A stretch of 64,000 nucleotides of DNA from an uncultured Chlorobiaceae bacterium (GCA_903820085.1 CAIJGA010000005.1:96180-160179), one strand, 5' to 3'. Positions 25,495-34,119 are shown, counted from the stretch's first letter. Notes: a model not told the origin generated them from the sequence alone. Numbers and translations: made by a program.

Positions 25495-25559
25495 ACATCC
25501 GGGTTTAAAGAGCAATGTTTTTGGGTGCATTGTTCTTTCGTCACCCGGATGTTTTTTTA
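25495..25559. terminator. Long terminator hairpin after tRNA-Cys
   Basis: ACATCCGGGT (25495-25504) pairs with ACCCGGATGT (25543-25552), with an inner AAAGAGCAATG/CATTGTTCTTT stem, then TTTTTTTATT on the plus strand. It separates the tRNA from the convergent gene at 25567. Confidence 0.85.
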
Positions 25560-25566
25560 TTAGCCA

Positions 25567-26151
25567 TCACAAATCGAGCCTGATGCCAACGATAATATTG
25601 CTGCTGGCGAGAGAGTAAGTATTACTATTCCATCTGACATCGCATGGCTTGAAATAACGGTAGCCGATATCGACGGTTGCATTATTGCCAACGTTGATAC
25701 CAGCTCCTGCACCAACCTGCCATGCAAAAACGGTATCACAGGAAGTTACTTCAACTTCAAACCAATGATCGGTTGCATGAGCATAGCCAAGACCAGCCAT
25801 GACGAATGGAGAAAAACCCGAGTTTTTCATGTCGAAATCGAGGTAGCCGTTTGCCATGAATGACCATATAGAAATCTTGTCTGTAGAAGGGTCGCCACCC
25901 CAGGTAACTGCGTTATTGCTGTGGTCACCGACTTCAGCTTCCAACCGGTACATGTCATTTTTGAGGCCGAAAGCTCCATTGATGAGATAGCCGGTTTTGT
26001 AAGTGACTTTATCAGGAGTTCCGTTGAAGCTTGAATTATTCAGCAAACCGAGCCCACCGGAAATGGTGACATACGGACTCGTTGCTGCATGACCAAGAGA
26101 GGGAACAGCGAACAAACCTGAAGCCAAGAGAGAAAGAAGCAGTTTTTTCAT
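25567..26151 (-). CDS. Small outer-membrane beta-barrel protein (OmpA/OmpX-like)
   Basis: A 194-residue protein with a signal peptide (MKKLLLSLLASGLFAVPSLG-HA) and an eight-stranded barrel pattern: 'YVTISGGLGLLNNS', 'GYLINGAFGLKNDMYRLEAEVG', 'FSPFVMAGLGYAHA', 'VFAWQVGAGAGINVG', 'TVDIGYRYFKPCDV', and the end 'NIIVGIRLDL'. This fits the 'outer membrane protein beta-barrel' family, often adhesins or resistance factors. Two Cys residues could form a disulfide near the extracellular loops. Role unknown. Monocistronic. Confidence 0.8.
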   Translation of the reverse strand: MKKLLLSLLASGLFAVPSLGHAATSPYVTISGGLGLLNNSSFNGTPDKVTYKTGYLINGAFGLKNDMYRLEAEVGDHSNNAVTWGGDPSTDKISIWSFMANGYLDFDMKNSGFSPFVMAGLGYAHATDHWFEVEVTSCDTVFAWQVGAGAGINVGNNATVDIGYRYFKPCDVRWNSNTYSLASSNIIVGIRLDL

Positions 26152-26319
26152 GGTCGTTTTATTAAATATTACGGTTGCTACTGTTAGTTATAATGCCAAG
26201 TTACCAAAAATAACAGAAGGAAGGATATCATTGAGCCCGGCGTACAGTTTTTTTCGTGCTGGAGTCAAGCCATGCAAAAGCATCACGGCACAAAATGGAA
26301 CAAGCCAAAGCAAGGCCCG

Positions 26320-26934
26320 TCATAGGTGCTGAATCTTCTTGAAATCTTTCGAAATGCCGTTAAACATCATATTCGTCGCTGTCTGCATAATCAACGACAT
26401 TGTCGAATTCGTCATTGAGCGGAGTATCTTTTTCGGTACAATCCGGAACGCCGGATAAAGCACAAACCGAACATCTATTTTTAGGTCAAAATGCACTCTG
26501 GTCTTATTTTTCACCCGATGCATCTCAAGTTCACCAAACGCCTTCCCCTCAAAAAGGTATTTCTCCGGGTCAGCAATCCGGGAGGTCACCGGATAGTGCT
26601 TCCAATATATTTTTTTGCCAACCGTATACTGCCTTATCATCTCATCAGTCAGTTCGTCAGGATCCGTACACTCCATATCTTCAGGCAGTTCAACCAGCAA
26701 CTCATCAACTTGCTCCACAAAAAAAATTATTTCCAATGGATTGTTCTGAGGATCAGTAACCCGAAAATGCCACCGATAAACATTTTCAATATTCGTATCC
26801 TCAACGCTGTAGCAAAATGGATTGAAGCCCAATATTTTTTTATGGTTCGAAAGATACTCAGCAGTCCGGTCGAATTCCTCATGGAATAACCACTTGCCCT
26901 TGCTAACTCCCTTGGCATCCATCTCCATTGTCAT
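26320..26934 (-). CDS. Conserved protein of unknown function, DUF1997-like
   Basis: A 204-residue soluble protein. The central part ('HFRVTDPQNNPLEIIFFVEQ') and the C-terminal half ('LFEGKAFGELEMHRVKNKTR' then 'VRFVLYPAFRIVPKKILRSM') resemble DUF1997/SRPBCC-like lipid- or pigment-binding folds of phototrophs. The resemblance is from memory and moderate. The start could be either of the two N-terminal Met (M1 or M3). No operon partner; the DNA upstream holds decayed gene fragments. Confidence 0.6.
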   Translation of the reverse strand: MTMEMDAKGVSKGKWLFHEEFDRTAEYLSNHKKILGFNPFCYSVEDTNIENVYRWHFRVTDPQNNPLEIIFFVEQVDELLVELPEDMECTDPDELTDEMIRQYTVGKKIYWKHYPVTSRIADPEKYLFEGKAFGELEMHRVKNKTRVHFDLKIDVRFVLYPAFRIVPKKILRSMTNSTMSLIMQTATNMMFNGISKDFKKIQHL

Positions 26935-27472
26935 AGTCTCGAAGGTATCATTTCATTCACATAAATTCTGCCCACCCTTTCAGCCACTTCGATACGTATC
27001 AAACCTCAAATCCTCTTTACGGATCTCAACATCCACCACCTCAACCTCCGGTGTCATATCCGGCTTGTTTTATGCTTGAAATCGGGGGATTTTAAAGGTT
27101 TTTTTATGAATTTGCAGCTTTATATACGGTAATCCAATATAGAATATAGGCTGCTTATATTAACCTGCGAAGAAGGGAAAAATAAGATGCACTGGCAAAA
27201 GGAGTCCACTTCACAAGCGGAGCCTCTGCTCTTGTTGTCTTTGCGTGTGTCGGTCCGCAATAAAAAGGTTTGTACAACATCCATCGGTTTTAAGTCAAAA
27301 CCAAATTGCAGTTACTTCTTGATGCTGAAACTATATCGGGTTGATGATCTTTTAACGTGCTGTTGACTTGTTTTGTACGTATTAATGATTAACATGATAA
27401 GTTATGTATGTGTGTATCTATATAACTTTTAAATAGATAGTCTTTTTTTAATCACCTGAAATATATAATACC
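26935..27472. other. Gene-poor region with fragments
   Basis: A 538-bp stretch. 26980-27068 holds a release-factor-like fragment. A 59-codon plus frame at 27187-27366 (MHWQKESTSQAE..., ending LLTCC) has AAGGG upstream but no family resemblance and is not called a gene. The rest is A/T-rich, including 27400-27460. Confidence 0.4.
26980..27068 (-). pseudogene. Peptide chain release factor fragment (prfB-like)
   Basis: The minus strand encodes DMTPEVEVVDVEIRKEDLRF then DTYRSG and a stop. This matches the segment just before the GGQ loop of bacterial class I release factors ('...IRPEDLRIDTYRASGAGGQ'). Both ends stop abruptly: the GGQ domain is missing and stop codons flank it. It is best read as a remnant of a duplicated or disrupted release factor gene. 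Confidence 0.4.
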
Positions 27473-27637
27473 ATGTCAAACGGATCAAACGCAACATCAA
27501 AAAAAGAAAAGGATATCGAAAAGCTGCAACTGCACGTGGAGCAGGTAAGGCTTGCTGCGTATTACAGCTGGAAATCAAAGGGTGAAAAGCATGGGGAAGA
27601 CGTCGCTGACTGGCTTGAGGCTGAAGATTCGCTTTAA
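27473..27637 (+). CDS. DUF2934-type small protein
   Basis: A 54-residue frame beginning MSNGSNATSKKEKDIEKLQL. Its second half, 'VRLAAYYSWKSKGEKHGEDV' + 'ADWLEAEDSL', matches the DUF2934 pattern (I/VRxxAYxxWxxxGxxHGxDxxDWLxAE). DUF2934 proteins are small and of unknown function. A long A/T-rich region precedes it; no strong ribosome site. The gene is followed by a cluster of hairpins. Confidence 0.75.
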   Translation: MSNGSNATSKKEKDIEKLQLHVEQVRLAAYYSWKSKGEKHGEDVADWLEAEDSL

Positions 27638-27660
27638 AGCAGCAATGTAAAGGCCTGAAC

Positions 27661-27818
27661 GGTTCGCTGCATTTTCATGGCGAACCCTGACGGGTGCGCA
27701 AAGACTCCGATTCGCTTCAGCTTCCGGTAAAAAGGCAAGCCGGTCAATCACGCATAGCAAGCAGGGCCGGTATGCCGGACCTGTTTGCTTGCAGGAGAGC
27801 CGCAAAGCTGGCTTTGCG
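27661..27818. repeat. Cluster of three inverted repeats
   Basis: GGTTCGC/GCGAACC (27661-27686); GCAAGCAGGGCCGG...TTTGCTTGC with a CCGG-TATG-CCGG core (27757-27792); and a near-perfect CGCAAAGC-TG-GCTTTGCG (27801-27818). None has a U-run. They lie between the DUF2934 gene and promoter P3 and may be a structured RNA, a REP-like element or a decayed mobile unit. Confidence 0.5.
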
Positions 27819-27957
27819 AGTAAGCTTTCGCATCACTCCCTCTTTCCGCCTTTCGGTACTGCCCCTTAATCCTGTTCAGCTCCCGCTCAATCTTCTCAAT
27901 CAAATCATCATCAGGCAGGGCAACTTGCACGGGTTGCTTGTTCAGCCTGGTTTGCCA

Positions 27958-28018
27958 TACCATATTTACGGTATTTCTTGCGGGCCGGTTTGGAGATGTG
28001 GTTTGTATTGGGTTTTAT
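27958..28018 (+). promoter_or_regulatory. Sulfur-regulon promoter P3 (sulfate reduction operon)
   Basis: Palindrome TACCATATTTACGGTA (27958-27973), -35 TTGGAG (27990-27995), 17-bp spacer, -10 TTTTAT (28013-28018). Palindrome-to-35 spacing (16 bp) equals that of P1 and P2; the second half-site seen in those is missing here. Predicted start of transcription near 28025, giving a short leader before the ATG at 28077. Confidence 0.75.
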
Positions 28019-28131
28019 TGACATTAGTTAATTATTGCTGTTGTTCTGCTCTTTGCAGAGAGGGCGGGCATGGTGAATGGAGTTACATCCGAAATTATTT
28101 GAGAGCATGGCTGAACAGGAGCTTGATTTGA
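28018..28131 (+). other. Possible overlapping upstream frame with Cys-Cys-Cys
   Basis: Right after the -10 of P3, the frame NYCCCSALCREGG runs through TGC TGT TGT (28036-28044) and a fourth Cys, then overlaps the first 55 bp of the sulfite reductase gene and stops at 28131. Only TTG (28018) is available as a start, and it lies upstream of the predicted transcription start, so translation is uncertain. If read, it would couple Cys-tRNA supply to initiation at 28077. Confidence 0.35.
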
Positions 28132-28988
28132 CTGCCTTGAGCAGGGTGGGTATGATGCGCCAAAAGCAGCCGGATTACTATGTGATGCGTCTCAAGGCGG
28201 TTGCGGGTGATTTGAGTGCATCGGATCTTTTAACTATAGCCTCGGTTGCTGAACAATATGGCCGGGGTTTTGTGCATCTCTCTACCCGTCAGGGGGTTGA
28301 GATTCATTATGTGCATCGCGACAATCTGGAGCCGGCGCGGTTGGCTTTGCAGCAGGCAGGGATTGAGATGGGAGCCTGTGGTCCTCGGGTGCGGGTTATT
28401 GTTGCCTGTCCGGGAGGTGAAACCTGCCGATGGGGGGTTATCGATACCAAGAAGATTGCCAGGGAGCTTGATACCAGGTATTTCAAGAAGGAAACCCCTT
28501 CAAAATTCAAGCTGGCGGTTACGGGTTGCGCCAACAATTGTACCAAGGCTAATGAAAATGATATTGGTATCAGGGGAGCCATAGAGCCTGAATGGAGCTC
28601 ATCGGAGTGTACTGATTGTAGCTTATGTGTCTCGCTTTGCCCCCTTCATGCCATTGAACGCAAGGATAGTGACGAAGGGTACCGCTATGTGATTGATCAG
28701 GATCGCTGCATTAACTGCAGTATCTGTACCTCGCTCTGCCCTTCGAATGCCTGGGTTGCCGGCCGAAAAGGGTATACCCTTTTTATTGGCGGTACCATGG
28801 GCAGAATACCGCGTTTTGCTTCGGTGTTGAAAAAAATGGTGGTTACCGATGAGGAGCTCTATCTCCTCATTGCGAGGGCAATTGCCTTATTCAGGGAAAA
28901 GGGAAGAAAAAAAGAGCGTTTCGGGCATATGATTGACCGGATCGGGCTCGAAAACGTCAGGGAGGAGCTTCTTGGCGAACAAGGATAG
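28077..28988 (+). CDS. Siroheme sulfite reductase fused to a 2x[4Fe-4S] ferredoxin domain
   Basis: A compact 303-residue assimilatory-type sulfite reductase, likely reducing sulfite to sulfide with ferredoxin electrons. The siroheme/4Fe-4S ligands are C111-x5-C117 and C151-x3-C155 (TGCANNCTKA). An inserted ferredoxin domain follows: C178/C181/C184/C188 and C211/C214/C217/C221. This layout resembles the small anaerobic sulfite reductases rather than CysI with CysJ. The start is ATG 28077 or ATG 28107 (MAEQELDL). First gene of the operon, 33 bp before cysH. Confidence 0.88.
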   Translation: MELHPKLFESMAEQELDLTALSRVGMMRQKQPDYYVMRLKAVAGDLSASDLLTIASVAEQYGRGFVHLSTRQGVEIHYVHRDNLEPARLALQQAGIEMGACGPRVRVIVACPGGETCRWGVIDTKKIARELDTRYFKKETPSKFKLAVTGCANNCTKANENDIGIRGAIEPEWSSSECTDCSLCVSLCPLHAIERKDSDEGYRYVIDQDRCINCSICTSLCPSNAWVAGRKGYTLFIGGTMGRIPRFASVLKKMVVTDEELYLLIARAIALFREKGRKKERFGHMIDRIGLENVREELLGEQG

Positions 28989-29021
28989 TGTGGCGGGTAT
29001 CATCAAAAAAATAGAAGAGTT

Positions 29022-29735
29022 ATGAGCAGGGATGCGGTTGAGGAACTAAATTCGGAACTTTCCGGCAAAACTCCGCAGGAGATCTTGAGCCGTACGGTTG
29101 ACTTTTTCGGTGCATCTAAGACAGCGTTTGCATCAAGTTTTGGTGCCGAGGATCAGGTTATTACCGATATCCTGCACAAGGAGGCGCTGCCGGTGCCGGT
29201 TTTTACGCTTGATACCGGTCGCCTGCCTCAGGAGACTTATGATGTTCTTGATGAAACAAGGAAACGGTATGGTAAGAGGGTTGAGGTGCTTTTTCCGGAA
29301 ACCGGTGCGGTTGAAGCCCTGGTGACGCTTCATGGCCCTAACCTTTTTTATGAAAGTGTTGAACGTCGTCGGGAGTGTTGCGGTATCCGAAAGGTGCAGC
29401 CGCTGGCCAAAAAACTTTCAACATTGAGTGCCTGGATATGCGGACTTCGCCGGGAGCAGTCGGTCACCAGAACGGCAGTTGCCTTGGTTGAATGGGATGC
29501 GGCATTTGGCCTTTATAAAATCAATCCCCTTGCCGATGCGTCGGAAGCGTGGGTCTGGGAGTACATTAAAATACACTCTGTTCCCGTCAATGCCCTTCAT
29601 GACCAGGGATATCCAAGCATCGGATGTGCGCCATGCACGAGGGCGGTCAAACCGGGTGAGGATGTCAGGGCAGGGCGCTGGTGGTGGGAGATCCCGGAAC
29701 ACCGGGAGTGCGGCCTGCATCGTGAAAAACAGTAA
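29022..29735 (+). CDS. cysH: Adenylyl-sulfate (APS) reductase, CysH family
   Basis: Reduces APS to sulfite with thioredoxin or a similar thiol. The 237-residue protein has the PP-loop fold ('ASSFGAEDQVITDIL', 'FTLDTGRLPQETY') and the catalytic tail ECGLH (C230). The iron-sulfur ligands C119-C120 and C202/C205 (GCAPCTR) are all present, which marks it as an APS reductase with a 4Fe-4S cluster rather than a PAPS reductase. This agrees with the degenerate kinase domain in the neighbouring CysNC. 22 bp before cysD. Confidence 0.93.
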   Translation: MSRDAVEELNSELSGKTPQEILSRTVDFFGASKTAFASSFGAEDQVITDILHKEALPVPVFTLDTGRLPQETYDVLDETRKRYGKRVEVLFPETGAVEALVTLHGPNLFYESVERRRECCGIRKVQPLAKKLSTLSAWICGLRREQSVTRTAVALVEWDAAFGLYKINPLADASEAWVWEYIKIHSVPVNALHDQGYPSIGCAPCTRAVKPGEDVRAGRWWWEIPEHRECGLHREKQ

Positions 29736-29757
29736 TTATTATTGATAGACAACGTAT

Positions 29758-30636
29758 ATGGATCATCTCGACAAACTCGAAGCACAAAGCGTCTATATCC
29801 TCAGGGAAGCCTACCGTGAATTTAAAAGCCTCTGCATGCTCTGGTCTATCGGCAAGGACAGTACCGTCATGCTGTGGCTTGCCCGCAAGGCTTTTTTCGG
29901 TCATGTGCCCATACCGCTGGTGCATATTGACACCCATTTCAAGATTCCTGAAATGATTGATTATCGCGACCGGGTCGCCCTGGAGTGGAATCTGAACATG
30001 ATCTATGGCGAAAACCGGGAGGCCCTTGACGGGAAGCTTACTTTTCCTGACGGCAATACTGACCGGCTTACCTGCTGCAAATATCTTAAAAGCGAAGCGC
30101 TGAAGCATACCCTTTCGGGAGAGTGGCCCCGGTACCGTATGGATCATGAGCTTCAGCGATATGTTGTTGATGAGGGGAAGGAGCCCTATACCGGGGTTAT
30201 TGTCGGTGTTCGGGCTGATGAGGAGGGAAGCCGTTCAAAAGAGAGATATTTTTCTCCCCGCGACAAGGATAATGTCTGGGATGTCGGTGACCAGCCTCCC
30301 GAGTTCTGGAACCAGTTCAAGACCGATTTTGCTCCTGGAACGCATGTGCGCATTCATCCTCTTCTTGACTGGACTGAACAGAATATTTGGGAATATATTG
30401 AGCGGGAAAAAATCCCGGTGGTCTCTCTCTACTTTAATCAGGGCGAGGGAACACGGTATCGTTCTCTTGGCTGTTACCCGTGTACCAATCCGGTTAATTC
30501 TGAATCCCGAACGGTTCCTGAGATTATTGAAGAGCTCAAGAGCGGACGGCTTTCGAATATCGCCGAGCGATCGGGGCGTGCACAGGACAGTGAAGATGGC
30601 GGGCTTGAAACCCTTCGCCGTGACGGGTATATGTAA
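29758..30636 (+). CDS. cysD: Sulfate adenylyltransferase subunit 2
   Basis: Catalytic PP-loop subunit (292 residues) that makes APS from sulfate and ATP, driven by the GTPase CysN. '[21 protein letters not shown]' (PP-loop SxGKDS), '[14 protein letters not shown]', '[16 protein letters not shown]' and '[11 protein letters not shown]' are the standard CysD motifs. Full length for the family. It lies 43 bp upstream of its partner cysNC. Confidence 0.96.
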   Translation: MDHLDKLEAQSVYILREAYREFKSLCMLWSIGKDSTVMLWLARKAFFGHVPIPLVHIDTHFKIPEMIDYRDRVALEWNLNMIYGENREALDGKLTFPDGNTDRLTCCKYLKSEALKHTLSGEWPRYRMDHELQRYVVDEGKEPYTGVIVGVRADEEGSRSKERYFSPRDKDNVWDVGDQPPEFWNQFKTDFAPGTHVRIHPLLDWTEQNIWEYIEREKIPVVSLYFNQGEGTRYRSLGCYPCTNPVNSESRTVPEIIEELKSGRLSNIAERSGRAQDSEDGGLETLRRDGYM

Positions 30637-30679
30637 TTCAATTGACAACGGACAATGATGGATAACTTTCTTTTGAGAT

Positions 30680-32482
30680 ATGAATAGTGGACGGGCGCAG
30701 ATGAATATTGTTATTGTCGGTCATGTTGATCATGGCAAGAGTACGGTGATTGGACGGCTCCTTGCCGATACCGGCACCCTGCCGCAAGGCAAGCTTGAAG
30801 CGATCAGAGAGAGCTGCCGGAGGAATTCAAAGCCTTTTGAATATGCGTTTCTGCTTGATGCGCTCAAGGATGAGCAGGCGCAGGGGATTACCATTGACAT
30901 GGCGCGCTGCTTTTTTAAAACCGCGGCGCGGGACTATATCATTATTGATGCTCCCGGCCATATCGAATTTCTGAAAAACATGATTACCGGTGCTTCGAGG
31001 GCGGAATCGGCTTTGCTTGTTATTGATGCTGATGAGGGTATCAAGGAGAATTCAAAGCGGCACGGCCAGATGGTTTCGATGCTTGGCGTGAAGCAGGTGA
31101 CGGTGCTGGCCAACAAAATGGATCTAACGGGTTTCAGCGAGGATGTTTTTGAAAAGCTGAAGGCTGACTATACGGCCTTTCTGGCCCAGATCAATGTTGT
31201 GCCGGTCAGTTATATTCCTGTCAGTGCCCGTGATGGCGACAATATTGCCTTCCATTCTGAACGGATGCCGTGGTATAAGGGGGCTACGGTTCTTCAGCAG
31301 CTTGACGGCTTCATCAGTGACAAGGAGCTTCATGAGAAGCCGTTCCGCTTTCCGGTTCAGGATATTTACAAGTTTACCCGCAGCAATGACGATCGGCGCA
31401 TTGTTGCCGGAACGGTTGCTGCCGGCTCGGTGAAGGTTGGTGACGAGGTGCTTTTTCTTCCTTCGGGCAAGCAATCGGCTATTCAATCGGTTGAGTCGTT
31501 CAATACGTCACCAAAGCAGGTAGCTTCGGCGGGCGATGCATCGGGCTTTACTCTTTCTACCCAGATCTATGTGCGGCCCGGTGAACTCATGGTTAAGCCA
31601 TCTGAACCTCAGCCGGAAGTTGGCAGCCGATTCAGGGTCAATCTTTTCTGGGTTGGCCGGGCACCGATGATCCGTCAGAAGGAGTACAAGCTGAAGCTTG
31701 GTTCAGCCCGGGCAACGGTCAAGCTTGCGGAAATATGCAATACTCTTGATGCTTCCGATTTAACCTACAGCAAAAGCAAACAGCAGATCGATTGCCGTGA
31801 TGTCGGCGAGTGTATTTTGGAAACTTCACGCCCGATTGCCTTCGATACGACCTCAGCGAGTGAGACAACGGGCCGGTTTGTTATTGTCGATAATTATGAA
31901 ATTGCCGGTGGCGGCGTTGTTGTTGAGAACCTTTCGGCTGGAGAGTCACTTTTGCAGCAGCACATCCGGGATCGTGAAAACAACTGGGAAGCAGGGCTTG
32001 TTCGACCGGAGCAGCGGGCAAAAGCAAACCGGCATCAGGCAAAGTTTATCGTCTTTACCGGTGCTCCGGGCAGCGGCAAACGGGCTGTGGCCAAAGCGCT
32101 TGAGCAGGGGCTCTTTCAAAACGGCATGAATGCTTACTACCTCGGTGTAGCGAACATCGACCGCGGTCTTGATGCTGATTTGGGTTCTCACTCAGACAGT
32201 GCGGGGGAGCGGATGAGAAGAATCGGCGAGCTGGCACGCATCCTCACCGATGCCGGGCTTATTTTTATCACCACCATTGATGATGCTGACGATTACGATA
32301 TTGAGACGCTCAAGTTGCTCAACGAGCCGAACGATATCCTGGTCGTCAATCTTGGTGAAAATGGCTTTTCCCGTTACCAGCCTGATTTGCAGCTTCAGGC
32401 TTTTGAAACCCTCGGTGATGCTGAGGCTCAGGTGGCTACCCTGTTGAAAGCAAGGGAAATTATCATCGATTACCAGATATGA
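30680..32482 (+). CDS. cysNC: Sulfate adenylyltransferase subunit 1 with degenerate APS-kinase domain (CysNC)
   Basis: 600 residues. Residues 1 to about 430 are the EF-Tu-like GTPase Cys[21 protein letters not shown] and NKMDL. From about 455 an APS kinase-like domain follows, but its P-loop is GAPGSGKR and the 'DGDN' phosphoryl-acceptor motif of true CysC reads GVAN (489-492); the FISP-like motif is also absent. Such fused domains occur in other anaerobes and are probably not kinases. Since the CysH next to it looks APS-specific, no PAPS is needed. The stop overlaps the next gene by 4 bp. Confidence 0.9.
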   Translation: MNSGRAQMNIVIVGHVDHGKSTVIGRLLADTGTLPQGKLEAIRESCRRNSKPFEYAFLLDALKDEQAQGITIDMARCFFKTAARDYIIIDAPGHIEFLKNMITGASRAESALLVIDADEGIKENSKRHGQMVSMLGVKQVTVLANKMDLTGFSEDVFEKLKADYTAFLAQINVVPVSYIPVSARDGDNIAFHSERMPWYKGATVLQQLDGFISDKELHEKPFRFPVQDIYKFTRSNDDRRIVAGTVAAGSVKVGDEVLFLPSGKQSAIQSVESFNTSPKQVASAGDASGFTLSTQIYVRPGELMVKPSEPQPEVGSRFRVNLFWVGRAPMIRQKEYKLKLGSARATVKLAEICNTLDASDLTYSKSKQQIDCRDVGECILETSRPIAFDTTSASETTGRFVIVDNYEIAGGGVVVENLSAGESLLQQHIRDRENNWEAGLVRPEQRAKANRHQAKFIVFTGAPGSGKRAVAKALEQGLFQNGMNAYYLGVANIDRGLDADLGSHSDSAGERMRRIGELARILTDAGLIFITTIDDADDYDIETLKLLNEPNDILVVNLGENGFSRYQPDLQLQAFETLGDAEAQVATLLKAREIIIDYQI

Positions 32483-32934
32483 ACTATCTGCCGGTAAGCC
32501 TTAACATCGCCAAAAAGCATGTGCTTGTTGTCGGCGGAGGCAAAGCTGCCCTTGAAAAGCTCCAGATGCTTCGGCGGTTTGGGTCTCTTGTTACGGTTGT
32601 TGCCGAAGAGCTTTCCGATGATATTCTTCAATATGGCTGTTTCAGTCATGTTCGGCCATTTCAACCAGAAGATCTTGATGGCGTTTTTATTGTCTATGCG
32701 TGCAGCAGCAATCGGGAGCAGAACCGCCTTATCAAGCAGGAGGCCAACGGTCGGGGCATTCTGGTCAATACTCCTGATGACCCGGAACTCTGCGATTTTC
32801 TTTCGCCGGCATTCTTCAGTGAGGGCCCGATGACGGTGGCAGTTTCATCCGGCGGCACCGATGTGCGCAAGGCTATTGCCTGGCGAAACCGGATAAAAAC
32901 ATTCCTTTCCAATGAAGATGGCCTCATACCCTGA
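32479..32934 (+). CDS. Precorrin-2 dehydrogenase / siroheme ferrochelatase-type protein
   Basis: A 151-residue NAD-binding protein matching the N-terminal half of CysG and Met8p: '[28 protein letters not shown]' (quoted in part: [14 protein letters not shown]), '[18 protein letters not shown]' and '[20 protein letters not shown]'. It oxidises precorrin-2 to sirohydrochlorin, and may insert iron. Siroheme is the cofactor of the sulfite reductase at the head of this operon. The start overlaps cysNC by 4 bp and its end overlaps the next gene by 23 bp. Confidence 0.88.
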   Translation: MNYLPVSLNIAKKHVLVVGGGKAALEKLQMLRRFGSLVTVVAEELSDDILQYGCFSHVRPFQPEDLDGVFIVYACSSNREQNRLIKQEANGRGILVNTPDDPELCDFLSPAFFSEGPMTVAVSSGGTDVRKAIAWRNRIKTFLSNEDGLIP

Positions 32935-34102
32935 TTTTGAGAGGGAAGATGTTGCCATCTATCCTGCATCCCAGTTACCTGATCTTCTTTCCGACGGCCT
33001 TGCTATTGTGGCGATTACCAGCAAAAGTGCGCTTCATGATGGCGCTTCCGATGATCAACCGCCTGAAATGATTGCGATTGTTGCAAAAAAGGAACGCGCC
33101 GATCTCAAGGTACTCTTTGCTCCCATCGACATTCGGCAGCGTTACGGAAAGGTCTATCTGACCGGTGCCGGTACAGGTGGACGTGACTCTCTGACGCTTC
33201 GGGCGGACGACCTGCTGCGCAATGCCGGTGTGATCATCTATGATGACCTTATCGATACAGAAATGCTCAACGGTTACGATGCTGAAAAAGTGTACGTTGG
33301 CAAGCGGAAGGGGCACCATCATGCCGATCAGGAGGCCATTAACAGGATGCTGTTCATGGCCGCAAAAAAAAAACAGATTGTTGTCCGATTGAAGGGGGGA
33401 GATCCCTTTATTTTTGGCAGGGGAGGCGAGGAGATGGCTTATCTGCGTGACCGGCATGTTGATGTTGAGGTTGTTCCGGGTGTTTCTGCGGTACAGAGTG
33501 CGGCGGCTTCGGCTGGAATACCTCTTACCCTGAGGGCGGTAAGCGGGGGGGTAACGCTCTTGAGTGCCCACAATGCTCTTGCTGGAGCCGGCGACCGTAC
33601 CCTGGTCTACTATATGTGCGCCAGCCGCCTGACGGAACTCCGCCGTACGCTTGTTGACGAGGGTATTGCTCTCTCAGTACCGGTTGCCCTTATTTATAAA
33701 GCCGGCTTTTTTGACGAGGCCGTGAGTCTGACAACGGTTGATTTGATGAATCTGCAGGAGCATGCATCGCCATTGCTTGCCATTATTGGCCGAACGGCAT
33801 CTTTTTACAGGGAGCGCCCGAAAATTCTCTATACCGGTGATGAACCGTGCCGCTGCCTCATTCCGGGGAAAATAGTTCACTTGAGGGTTCTGAACAATGC
33901 CGGTAAACGTTTGCGGGATGGTGACATTTCACTTTTTTCAGCCATTGCGTTCACGAATCCCGGGAAGGTTGCCTCTCTTCTTGACCTCTTTGGCCCCTTG
34001 CCGTCGCATCTCGTGCTCTATGCTTATGGAAGCGTTGTTGCTGAGCAGCTTCGCAGGCAAGGGTACTCGGCGACGGTCATGGAGCTTGACGAACAGGAAT
34101 AA
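32912..34102 (+). CDS. cobA: Uroporphyrinogen-III C-methyltransferase with extra N- and C-terminal domains
   Basis: A 396-residue protein. The core (residues about 75-315) is a standard SUMT: 'VYLTGAGTGGRDSLTLRA', 'VRLKGGDPFIFGRGGEEM', 'VVPGVSAVQSAAASAGIPL' and 'LVYYMCASRL', making precorrin-2 from uroporphyrinogen III. Unusually, residues 12-50 (DVAIYPASQLPDLLSDGLAI) resemble a piece of hydroxymethylbilane synthase HemC, and about 80 C-terminal residues resemble the end of uroporphyrinogen-III synthase HemD ('AIAFTNPGKVASLLDLFG'). It looks like a decayed HemC-CobA-HemD fusion kept for its CobA part. Last gene of the sulfate operon. Confidence 0.88.
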   Translation: MKMASYPDFEREDVAIYPASQLPDLLSDGLAIVAITSKSALHDGASDDQPPEMIAIVAKKERADLKVLFAPIDIRQRYGKVYLTGAGTGGRDSLTLRADDLLRNAGVIIYDDLIDTEMLNGYDAEKVYVGKRKGHHHADQEAINRMLFMAAKKKQIVVRLKGGDPFIFGRGGEEMAYLRDRHVDVEVVPGVSAVQSAAASAGIPLTLRAVSGGVTLLSAHNALAGAGDRTLVYYMCASRLTELRRTLVDEGIALSVPVALIYKAGFFDEAVSLTTVDLMNLQEHASPLLAIIGRTASFYRERPKILYTGDEPCRCLIPGKIVHLRVLNNAGKRLRDGDISLFSAIAFTNPGKVASLLDLFGPLPSHLVLYAYGSVVAEQLRRQGYSATVMELDEQE

Positions 34103-34119
34103 TCAACAGAGCGCAATCG

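Noticed and set aside
27187..27366. 59-codon frame ending LLTCC with two tandem Cys codons, as another leader peptide
   Set aside because: No sulfur-type promoter precedes it, no terminator follows and the next gene (DUF2934) has no sulfur link.
27748..27963. 71-residue minus-strand frame (MVWQTRLNKQPVQV...)
   Set aside because: Partly protein-like in composition, but starts inside the operator palindrome and ends in hairpin sequence. At most a decayed gene.
27694..28131. 145-residue plus-strand frame as a gene
   Set aside because: It runs through hairpins, the P3 operator and both promoter boxes; only its last part, after the -10, is of interest for the Cys run.
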